NCBI GenBank assembly: GCA_035625025.1
Contig: DASPQJ010000049.1
Location: 1 to 29,322 of the forward strand
Direction of reading: 5' to 3'
Source of the DNA: Bog-793 sp035625025
GTDB taxonomy: Bacteria > Actinomycetota > Acidimicrobiia > Acidimicrobiales > Bog-793
Length of the DNA stretch: 29,322 nucleotides
Within the stretch, counting starts at the first letter, position 1, and each line of letters starts with the position of its first letter. The notes below the pieces were generated by a model. It saw only the letters and a list, made by a program, of their open reading frames with translations. It searched no databases and was not told the DNA's origin. Positions 23,612-29,322 of this stretch are shown here, piece after piece. A program made the translations under genes and the position numbers.

Positions 23612-25006
23612 CTACCTGGTGAGATGCTCGCGTGCCGCGCCGACGAGGTAGAGCGAGCCGGTGATCAAGACGAGGTCGTCCTCGGACACGAGTGCCCGGG
23701 CCGCGGCGAGGGCTTCGGCGACCGAGTCAGCGACACTCGCCCCGAGCCCGAGCGACCGGGCCACGCTGGCGATCTCGGACGCTGGAAGGCCGCGCAGCGA
23801 CGGCGGCGCGCAGGCGACGACGTGCGCGATCCGGTCGGTGCCGAGCGCGGCGAGGATGTCGGCGGGCGACCGACCGTTGAGGCAACCGAAGACGACCACT
23901 GTCCGACGGACGGCAGCGAAGTCTTCCTCCAGGGCCCCGCCCAACGCGGCTGCCCCCGCCGGATTGTGCGCGCCGTCGACGACGACGAGAGGTCGGCGCT
24001 CGAGGATCTCCAGTCGTCCTGGAACCTGGGCCGTGGCGAGCCCCTCGGCAACCACCGAGGCGTCGAGCGGGGAGCCGAAGAAAGCCTCGGCTGCGGCGAG
24101 CGCCACCGCGGCGTTGTCCCCCTGGTGCGCGCCGAAGAGCGGAACGAACAGATCCTCGTACGTAGCGCCGGGGGTCCGCACCGAGATGACCCGGCCGCCG
24201 TGCGCCGCAAGGTTGTCGACGCAATCGAAATCGACCCCGCGTCGCCAGAGGCCGGCGACACCGACGCGGCGAGCTTCGTCCTCGAAAATGCCGACGATCC
24301 GGTCGTCCTTCTCCCCGACGACGGCGACGCAGCCCGGTTTCACGATGCCCGCCTTCTCCCAGGCGATGGCAGCTCGGGTCGCCCCAAGGATCGAGACGTG
24401 GTCGAGTGCGATGTTCGTGACCACGGCGACGTCGCCGTCCGCGACGTTCGTCGCGTCGAAGCGCCCGCCCAACCCCACCTCGAGGACTCCGGCGTCGATC
24501 GCGACGTCGCTGAAGAAGCGGAATGCAGCCGCCGTCATGAGCTCGAACCAGGTCGGTGCCAGCATTCCCGGGTTCTCCGCCCGCACGAAGTCCTCAAGGG
24601 CGAGTAGCGGGCTGAGCACCTCAACAAGGTCGTCGTCGGAGATCGGCTCCCCGTTCCAGGAGATCCTCTCGTTCAGCGCGGTGAGGTGCGGGCTGGTGTA
24701 CGTGCCGACGGACAGCCCCTGTGCCGCGAGTAGCGCGGAGCACAGTCTCGTCGTCGACGTCTTGCCATTCGTTCCAGTGATGTGGATGAACGGGAACGAA
24801 CGCTCGGGATCGCCCATCGCCCGCGTGAGTGCCGCGATCCGCTCGAGTGTGGGTTGCGCGGCCCGTCCGGCGGCCCCGCGCTCGATCGCCTCAAGATTGA
24901 TGTGCCGGTCGAGCCAGGCGAGCACTTCTCCCAGAGATTCGGTCCCTGATCCGGTTTCGTCGCCGCCGGCCGACCGGTGATCGCGCGACCGATCAGGATG
25001 CCGCAC
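23612..25006 (-). CDS. folC: Folylpolyglutamate synthase / dihydrofolate synthase
   Basis: Mur-ligase-family enzyme that adds glutamate to (dihydro)folates. The sequence shows WLDRHINLEAIERG, the P-loop ITGTNGKTSTTRL, TSPHLTALNERISWNG, EVGLGGRFDATN, the H in TNIALDHVSILG, EKAGIVKPG and the C-terminal VVVDGAHNPAGAAAL. The start is uncertain. GTG at 25006 (464 residues) overlaps the clpX end by 14 nt and is used here. GTG at 24925 (437 residues) sits just after GGGAG, too close for a normal ribosome binding site, but its product would begin at the first conserved segment. The frame is open further upstream only as an antisense-free overlap with clpX. Confidence 0.93.
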   Translation of the reverse strand: MRHPDRSRDHRSAGGDETGSGTESLGEVLAWLDRHINLEAIERGAAGRAAQPTLERIAALTRAMGDPERSFPFIHITGTNGKTSTTRLCSALLAAQGLSVGTYTSPHLTALNERISWNGEPISDDDLVEVLSPLLALEDFVRAENPGMLAPTWFELMTAAAFRFFSDVAIDAGVLEVGLGGRFDATNVADGDVAVVTNIALDHVSILGATRAAIAWEKAGIVKPGCVAVVGEKDDRIVGIFEDEARRVGVAGLWRRGVDFDCVDNLAAHGGRVISVRTPGATYEDLFVPLFGAHQGDNAAVALAAAEAFFGSPLDASVVAEGLATAQVPGRLEILERRPLVVVDGAHNPAGAAALGGALEEDFAAVRRTVVVFGCLNGRSPADILAALGTDRIAHVVACAPPSLRGLPASEIASVARSLGLGASVADSVAEALAAARALVSEDDLVLITGSLYLVGAAREHLTR

Positions 25007-26267
25007 GGCGCGGCCGGTCCGACTTCTCGTCGGCACTCCGAGGCACGAGAGTCGGCGCGACGTGCTCGAGGACCGTCGCCTTGTCGACGACACACCGTCC
25101 GACGTCGCTGCGCGACGGAAGGTCGTACATCACCTCGAGGAGCACCTCTTCGAGGATCGCGCGCAGACCCCGTGCCCCCGTCCCGCGCAGCAGCGCCTGC
25201 TCGGAGATCGCCTCGAGAGCGTCGTCGGTGATCTCGAGCTCGACGCCATCGAGCTCAAACACGCGGCGGTACTGCTTCACGAGCGCGTTCTTCGGCTCGA
25301 CGAGGATGCGCTCGAGCGCGTCGCGGTCGAGGTTCGAAACTGCCCCGATCACCGGGAGGCGACCGACGAACTCGGGGATGAGGCCGAACTTCAACAGGTC
25401 CTCGGGAAGCACCTCGAGCAGCAGCCGCGATTCATTGTCGCGTCGGGGCCGTCGGATCTCGGCGCGAAACCCGATCCCCGACCGGCCGATTCGCGACTCG
25501 ATGATCCGATCGAGGCCGGCAAACGCACCGCCACAGATGAAAAGGACGTTCGTCGTGTCGATCTGGATGAACTCCTGGTGCGGGTGTTTGCGGCCGCCCT
25601 GGGGGGGGACGGAAGCCGTCGTCCCCTCGAGGATCTTCAGCAACGCCTGCTGGACCCCCTCTCCGGAAACGTCCCGGGTGATCGAAGGGTTCTCGCTCTT
25701 ACGCGCGATCTTGTCGATCTCGTCGATGTAGATGATCCCGGTCTCGGCCTTCTTCACGTCGTAGTCGGCAGCCTGGATCAACTTCAAAAGGATGTTCTCG
25801 ACGTCCTCACCCACATACCCGGCCTCAGTGAGCGCCGTCGCGTCGGCGATGGCGAAGGGCACGTTGAGCATGCGCGCGAGCGTCTGAGCGAGCAGCGTCT
25901 TGCCGCATCCGGTCGGGCCCAAAAGCAGGATGTTCGATTTCGCCAGTTCGACGTCGGTGTCCGTCGGCGCGCCGGCCTGGACACGCTTGTAGTGGTTGTA
26001 GACGGCGACCGAGAGGATCTTCTTCGCCTGGTCCTGCCCGATGACGTAGTCGTTCAGGAAGTCGAAGATCTCACGGGGCTTCGGGAGGTCTTCGAAGCGA
26101 ACCTCCGAGGTCTCGGAGAGCTCCTCTTCGATGATGTCGTTGCAGAGTTCGATGCACTCGTCACAGATGTAGACGCCAGGGCCAGCGATCAGCTTCTTCA
26201 CCTGCTTCTGGGATTTCCCACAGAAGCTGCACTTGACGAGTTCGCCGCCGTCGCCGAACTTGGCCAC
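24993..26267 (-). CDS. clpX: ATP-dependent Clp protease ATP-binding subunit ClpX
   Basis: AAA+ unfoldase that feeds substrates to ClpP, 424 residues. The N-terminal zinc-binding domain has Cys13, Cys16, Cys35 and Cys38 (CSFC...CDEC). The AAA+ module has Walker A GPTGCGKT with Lys123, Walker B IIYIDEIDKIA, the pore loop in the EAGYVGEDVE region, the RKHPHQEF (RKH loop) block, IGFRAEI near the ClpP-contact IGF loop, and sensor-2 GTGARGLRAILEE. The GTG at 26267 is chosen because GGGAGGGG lies 4-5 nt upstream. It follows clpP after 14 nt and slightly overlaps folC. No valS lies between clpX and folC. Confidence 0.97.
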   Translation of the reverse strand: MAKFGDGGELVKCSFCGKSQKQVKKLIAGPGVYICDECIELCNDIIEEELSETSEVRFEDLPKPREIFDFLNDYVIGQDQAKKILSVAVYNHYKRVQAGAPTDTDVELAKSNILLLGPTGCGKTLLAQTLARMLNVPFAIADATALTEAGYVGEDVENILLKLIQAADYDVKKAETGIIYIDEIDKIARKSENPSITRDVSGEGVQQALLKILEGTTASVPPQGGRKHPHQEFIQIDTTNVLFICGGAFAGLDRIIESRIGRSGIGFRAEIRRPRRDNESRLLLEVLPEDLLKFGLIPEFVGRLPVIGAVSNLDRDALERILVEPKNALVKQYRRVFELDGVELEITDDALEAISEQALLRGTGARGLRAILEEVLLEVMYDLPSRSDVGRCVVDKATVLEHVAPTLVPRSADEKSDRPRRAAS

Positions 26268-26281
26268 GTCCCCTCCCTCGC

Positions 26282-26911
26282 TCAGGCTGCGCCGGCCGCC
26301 GACAACACGTCAATAGCCTCCCGGCTCGTGATCACCTCGTCGACGACACCGTAGTCGCGCGCCTCCACCGCACTCATGATGAAATCGCGATCGGTGTCCC
26401 GCTGGATCTTCTCGATCGACTGCCCGGTGTCGGCGGCGAGCATCTCGTTCAGCATGTCGCGCATCCGGAGGATCTCCTTGGCCTGCAGCTCGATGTCCGT
26501 CGCCTGACCGGCCGCGCCGCCGTAAGGCTGGTGCAGAAGGATTCGAGCGTGGGGAAGGGCGAACCGCTTGCCCTTCGTGCCGGCCGCGAGAAGAACTGCC
26601 GCCGCGGAGGCCGCCTGACCGAAGCAAAAGGTGGACTTGTCCGGACGGACGTACTTCATCGTGTCGTAGATCGCGAACAGTGCGGTGATGTCACCACCCG
26701 GCGAATTGATGTAGATGTTGATGTCCTTTTCCTGGTCTTCGGACTCGAGGAAGAGCATCTGGGCCGAAACGAGGTTCGCGACGGTGTCATCGATCGGCGT
26801 TCCGATGAAGATGATGCGGTCGCGCAGCAGCCGCGAGTACAGGTCGTAGGCGCGTTCGCCCTTGCTTGACGACTCAACGACCGTCGGGACGAGGTAGTCG
26901 TACCCGCTCAC
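26282..26911 (-). CDS. clpP: ATP-dependent Clp protease proteolytic subunit
   Basis: Serine protease barrel that partners ClpX, 209 residues. The catalytic triad is visible as Ser102 in FGQAASAAAVLL, His127 in RILLHQPYGG and Asp175 in QRDTDRDF; INSPGGDITALFAIYDTM and GQATDIELQAKEIL are family blocks. The start is the GTG at 26911, which makes a GTGA overlap with tig and has AGGAGG 7 nt upstream. Many actinobacteria carry two adjacent clpP genes; only one is present here, so a second copy, if any, lies elsewhere. Confidence 0.97.
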   Translation of the reverse strand: MSGYDYLVPTVVESSSKGERAYDLYSRLLRDRIIFIGTPIDDTVANLVSAQMLFLESEDQEKDINIYINSPGGDITALFAIYDTMKYVRPDKSTFCFGQAASAAAVLLAAGTKGKRFALPHARILLHQPYGGAAGQATDIELQAKEILRMRDMLNEMLAADTGQSIEKIQRDTDRDFIMSAVEARDYGVVDEVITSREAIDVLSAAGAA

Positions 26912-28284
26912 CGTCCTGCCTCCTCTTCGGGCGATCGTTCCCGAGCCGACCCGTCGCGGGCCGCCTCGCTGTTGACTTCGTCAGTCTGAAGCGCCGCTCG
27001 ATCCATCGGGTTCCCCCCGTCATCGACGACGGCAACATGCTCGACGAGCCAGCCCAGGGCCTTTCCCCTTCTGAGCTGCGATCGTAGTCCAGCGAACCCC
27101 CCGCCCCGGTCGATTGTCGACCGCAGTTCCGCCGGGGTCTGATGAGCGAGGCCGGCGAGGCGTACGACCTCCTCGTCGAGTTCTGCCTCGTCGATCTCGA
27201 TGTGCTCGGCGGCGACAAGAGCCCGAAGTGCGAGATCCGCCCGCACTTGTCGCGTCGCCTGCGCCTCGAACTCCGCAAAGAACGCCTCCTGCTCGGTACC
27301 CGTGGCCTGCAAGTAGGTCGACAACAGGATCTTTTGGGCCGCGAGTCTTTCGGTGAAGTCGTTGAGGAGAAGCTCGGCTTCCCGATTGACGAGCGCCTTC
27401 GGGATCTCATCCGTCACGAGCTCGGCGAGAGCATCGACGGCGCGGGCGTGCAAGAGCGCACGCACCTCTCGACGTTTCGCGACGGACAGACGAGCCGCGA
27501 GATCGGCGCGCAGCTCGGCGAGGGACTCGAACTCGGAAGCGTCCGAGGCAAACTCGTCGTCGGCGACGGGCAGGACCTTCTCCCGCACCTGTTTCACCAG
27601 CAGGCGCAGGTGGGCCTGGCCTCCCGGAGCGGTCTCGGCGTCCATCTCGAAGATGTCACCGGCCTTCGCGCCGACGAGGTGCGCGTCGACCCCTCGCGCG
27701 ATGCCGCCCGACCCGACCTGGTAGACGAGGTCGTCGGCGACGAGGCCCTCGGCCGGCTGACCGTCACGGCTGCCTTGCACGTCCAAGGTTACGAGGTCGC
27801 CGTCGCGGGCTGGCCGACCTACCTCGGCGAGCGAGGCGAACTGTTCGCGCAGCCGGTCGATCTGCGCGTCGATGTCGGCCTCGGTGACGAGGGGGCTCGG
27901 AACCGTGACGACGAGACCCTCGTAACCGGGGATCGACACCTCGGGCCGCACCTCGACCACGGCGTCGAAGGCCACGGGCCCCGACTCGTCGCCCGAGGTG
28001 ATGTCGATCTTCGGAGCGTCGATGACGTCGAGCTCGGACTCTTTCACCGCCTCGCCATACAAGCGCGGCACGACATCGCGCAAGACCTCCTCGCGGAGCA
28101 GCTTCGGGCCGAGCCGGACCTCAAGCAACCGCCGCGGGACGCGGCCCGGGCGGAACCCGGGAATCCGTGCATCTCTGGACAGGCGCCCCAGCGTCTCTTT
28201 CTCGGCCCGGGCCACCTCCTCGTCGTCGACTTCGATGGTGAGCTTGAACCGGTTCTTCTCCAGCGGTTCCACGGAGGTGCGCAT
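26908..28284 (-). CDS. tig: Trigger factor (ribosome-associated chaperone)
   Basis: Peptidyl-prolyl isomerase and chaperone at the ribosome exit tunnel, 458 residues. The N-terminal domain starts MRTSVEPLEKNRFKLTIEVD and contains the ribosome-docking signature in IPGFRPGRVPRRLLE. The FKBP-type domain (about 150-235) includes GDLVTLDVQGSRDGQ and YQVGSGGIARGVDAHLVG. The C-terminal helical domain ends in an acidic Glu-rich tail. The ATG at 28284 lacks a Shine-Dalgarno, but the reading frame before it (to 28455) is not conserved and would run through the promoter. The stop overlaps clpP. tig-clpP-clpX is the standard order. Confidence 0.95.
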   Translation of the reverse strand: MRTSVEPLEKNRFKLTIEVDDEEVARAEKETLGRLSRDARIPGFRPGRVPRRLLEVRLGPKLLREEVLRDVVPRLYGEAVKESELDVIDAPKIDITSGDESGPVAFDAVVEVRPEVSIPGYEGLVVTVPSPLVTEADIDAQIDRLREQFASLAEVGRPARDGDLVTLDVQGSRDGQPAEGLVADDLVYQVGSGGIARGVDAHLVGAKAGDIFEMDAETAPGGQAHLRLLVKQVREKVLPVADDEFASDASEFESLAELRADLAARLSVAKRREVRALLHARAVDALAELVTDEIPKALVNREAELLLNDFTERLAAQKILLSTYLQATGTEQEAFFAEFEAQATRQVRADLALRALVAAEHIEIDEAELDEEVVRLAGLAHQTPAELRSTIDRGGGFAGLRSQLRRGKALGWLVEHVAVVDDGGNPMDRAALQTDEVNSEAARDGSARERSPEEEAGR

Positions 28285-28295
28285 ATGGACACGGC

Positions 28296-28318
28296 AGTCT
28301 ACCGGCCGTGTCGGCCGG
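28296..28318 (-). promoter_or_regulatory. tig promoter -10 with perfect 17-bp palindrome behind it
   Basis: On the minus strand TAGACT (28301-28296) is a TANNNT -10 whose start point would leave only a few bases before the tig ATG at 28284. Directly upstream, 28302-28318 is a perfect inverted repeat, CCGGCCG-TGT-CGGCCGG, which fills the whole spacer where a -35/-10 gap would be. The hexamer at -35 (ATTTTG) is poor. A dimeric regulator bound to the palindrome would cover the promoter. It does not match the HspR-type CTTGAGT or other heat-shock operator I know. Confidence 0.5.
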
Positions 28319-28483
28319 CAAAATCCGAAGGTGGAGGACGCAAAGACCGCTTGTGACGTACCTGGACTCCAAGCGGGAGGGTCAATCGGAGTCACGCGCC
28401 AGTCCTCTGCCACGACGTGACTGGTCCTTGGTCTAAGGCGCCGGGGGCCGAACAAGGATCGTCCGTGCCCCCTTTCCCTCCCG

Positions 28484-28489
28484 TACGAT
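28484..28489 (+). promoter_or_regulatory. -10 box for tRNA-Pro
   Basis: TACGAT ends 8 nt before the first base of tRNA-Pro (28498), so the primary transcript would have at most a couple of extra 5' bases. The upstream 28 nt are pyrimidine-rich with no clear -35. Confidence 0.45.
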
Positions 28490-28497
28490 CAGTCCGA

Positions 28498-28572
28498 CGG
28501 GGAGTAGCGCAGCTTGGTCAGCGCGCCTGCTTTGGGAGCAGGAGGTCGCGGGTTCGAATCCCGCCTCCCCGA
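28498..28572 (+). tRNA. tRNA-Pro (anticodon TGG)
   Basis: A full cloverleaf can be folded: 7-bp acceptor (CGGGGAG/CTCCCCG), D stem GCGC/GCGC with AGCTTGGTCA loop, anticodon stem CCTGC/GCAGG with loop TTTGGGA (anticodon TGG), variable AGGTC, T stem GCGGG/CCCGC with loop TTCGAAT, and discriminator A. The 75-nt gene is followed by CC and then G, so the 3' CCA is not encoded. Confidence 0.95.
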
Positions 28573-28647
28573 CCGGCGGTGGAGGCACGCATACCCGGAC
28601 GATTCCCGGCACCCGCGCTCAGCCAACTCACACCAAGGACTATCGAA

Positions 28648-28665
28648 CCCGTCGAAGACGACGGG
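28648..28665 (+). terminator. Candidate terminator hairpin after tRNA-Pro
   Basis: Perfect 7-bp stem CCCGTCG/CGACGGG with loop AAGA, 75 nt past the tRNA end. No U-tract follows (CCAATTCT), so it would be of the tail-less type described for actinobacteria, or simply a processing hairpin. Confidence 0.35.
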
Positions 28666-28948
28666 CCAATTCTGATGCCGGCGAGATCTGCGGTCTGAGG
28701 TCCTGAACCGATGCTCGCCGCCCTCACGACTCAGAGATCCGAGAGAAGAAACAACGCGAACTCGACGATCGTTCGCGGCCCGCTGGCGATGTTGCAATCG
28801 CCACTGGCAATTGTGACGAACGGTCTCCACCTGCCGACGTGGCCGCAGCACAGATGGAGAAGCTGGCCTTGACAGCATTGCGAGGCGCTGTTCGCCTAAC
28901 GGCGGACCGCGCTTTGCGAGCAACGGCCGCGAACAAACCACGCACAAC

Positions 28949-28954
28949 TACACT
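28949..28954 (+). promoter_or_regulatory. -10 box for tRNA-Gly
   Basis: TACACT ends 10 nt before the tRNA-Gly 5' end, giving a predicted start 3-4 nt upstream of the mature tRNA. No -35 of good quality lies at 16-18 nt. Confidence 0.45.
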
Positions 28955-28964
28955 GCGAGCGCGC

Positions 28965-29035
28965 GCGGGCGTAGCTCAATGGCAGAGCTCCAGCCTTCCA
29001 AGCTGGTCATGCGGGTTCGATTCCCGTCGCCCGCT
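28965..29035 (+). tRNA. tRNA-Gly (anticodon TCC)
   Basis: Cloverleaf of 71 nt: acceptor GCGGGCG/CGCCCGC, D stem GCTC/GAGC with loop AATGGCA, anticodon stem CCAGC/GCTGG with loop CTTCCAA (anticodon TCC at 28997-28999), variable TCAT, T stem GCGGG/CCCGT with one G-T pair and loop TTCGATT, discriminator T. The following bases are CAC, so CCA is not encoded. Confidence 0.95.
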
Positions 29036-29154
29036 CACTGTGATGCCGTCGGTGAGGTGTCATCCGGTCCGGGCAACGATTTCATTGCGCACCGCGATCG
29101 AGGTCCTTGTCCAGCGAAGAGACGAGCGAAGCGGCAAACGCCGGAGGGCGTCGG

Positions 29155-29322
29155 GTGAACTGTCGGTGTGGCGCGGCCTTGGCGGCCGAGGCGACGCTGC
29201 CCCGCGGCGGCCGGCTGCGGGTCCCCGTCCTCGGCACGCTCGAGGAGGTCCTGTCCGGACCGGCGCCCGACGGCTCGGGACGGGGCAACCTCGGCGGGGC
29301 GCTGCGCCAGGCCCTGGCGCTC
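29155..29322 (+). CDS. Unrecognised protein, N-terminal 56 codons (cut by window edge)
   Basis: An open frame runs from the GTG at 29155 to the window end, with GGAGGG (29143-29148) 6 nt upstream, one of the best ribosome binding sites in the window. Codons show strong G/C at third positions, as in the neighbouring real genes. The product begins MNCRCGAALAAEATLPRGG and continues through RVPVLGTLEEVLSGPAP to NLGGALRQALAL. The N-terminus has a CxC pair; I do not recognise a family. An opposing frame at 29082-29288 looks like a shadow. The 119 nt between tRNA-Gly and this start may hold its promoter, but I could not pick one. Confidence 0.6.
   Translation, partial: MNCRCGAALAAEATLPRGGRLRVPVLGTLEEVLSGPAPDGSGRGNLGGALRQALAL

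Larger units (their letters stand above)
28573..28964. other. Gene-free spacer between the two tRNA genes
   Basis: I see no convincing gene in these 392 nt; base composition is less GC-rich than the flanks and third-position bias is absent in all frames. It contains two clean inverted repeats, at 28648-28665 and 28785-28802. It also has an isolated TTGACA (28869-28874) without a -10 at proper distance, and the TACACT box of tRNA-Gly at the far end. Open frames here either include antisense tRNA sequence or lack a ribosome binding site. Confidence 0.6.

Noticed and set aside
28417..28698. Plus-strand frame of 93 codons containing GVAQLGQRACFGSRRSRVRIPP
   Set aside because: It is a sense translation through tRNA-Pro, another classic false gene.
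28869..28902. Consensus TTGACA with a TAACGG downstream
   Set aside because: The spacing is 22 nt, too long for a housekeeping promoter, and TAACGG lacks the final T.
28489..28947. Minus-strand frame of 152 codons ending in a RDSNPRPPAPKAG-type sequence
   Set aside because: That peptide is the antisense translation of tRNA-Pro, a well-known spurious annotation. The rest of the frame lacks a ribosome binding site and codon bias.
1..29322. CRISPR array, insertion sequence, prophage or toxin-antitoxin module
   Set aside because: No regularly spaced repeats, transposase motifs, attachment-site duplication or small paired genes were seen on either strand. The one tyrosine recombinase is a housekeeping Xer protein.

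Overview
The window is a dense block of housekeeping genes from a high-GC actinobacterium. The best guess is class Acidimicrobiia or a near relative. The reasons are strong G/C preference at third codon positions, frequent GTG starts with GTGA/ATGA stop-start overlaps, an MtrA/MtrB-type two-component system with a GerMN lipoprotein, a class II (plant/mycobacterial type) DAHP synthase, a complete mreBCD-PBP2 elongation cluster, and a secreted protein whose YWLV..G.VYNYGDA.F.GS repeats I associate with Acidimicrobiia. The lineage is inferred from gene content and remembered families, not from a search. I see no insertion sequence, prophage, CRISPR array or plasmid gene.

Layout. (1) 1-2562, minus: rpsB-tsf-pyrH-frr (frr cut by the window edge), then xerC (2695-3585) just upstream on the same strand. 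(2) 3657-6472, plus: mtrA-mtrB-GerMN lipoprotein, divergent from xerC and abutting or overlapping each other. (3) 6480-7530, minus: nadD-rsfS. (4) 7686-11092, plus: class II DAHP synthase, then a 671-residue secreted propeller-like/GH25-like protein with a threonine-rich linker. (5) 11080-18207, minus: rne/rng-type RNase, rplU, rpmA, obgE, proB, proA and a histidine phosphatase. (6) 18565-23082, minus: mreB-mreC-mreD-mrdA, with a recognisable promoter ahead of mreB. (7) 23189-28284, minus: tig-clpP-clpX-folC-ndk. (8) 28498-29035, plus: tRNA-Pro(TGG) and tRNA-Gly(TCC), then the first 56 codons of an unrecognised gene with a strong ribosome binding site.

How the genes work together. Region 1 supplies translation factors, UMP kinase and chromosome-dimer resolution. 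Region 2 is an envelope-sensing circuit. Regions 3 and 5 are the two halves of the widespread rplU-rpmA-obgE-proB-proA-nadD-rsfS neighbourhood, split here by the plus-strand aromatic-biosynthesis/secreted-protein unit. Region 6 is the rod-shape wall-elongation machine, but without rodA. Region 7 couples nascent-chain folding to ClpXP proteolysis, folate polyglutamylation and nucleotide balance.

The least ordinary signals are non-coding. The long leader of the RNase E/G gene carries three strong hairpins. Two mutually exclusive hairpins lie between rpmA and obgE. A perfect 17-bp palindrome sits just behind the -10 of a candidate tig promoter. Several genes have a TANNNT box placed for leaderless or near-leaderless transcription. 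Among the proteins, the propeller/GH25-like protein and an altered G4 motif in ObgE stand out. No clearly new multi-gene system is visible.
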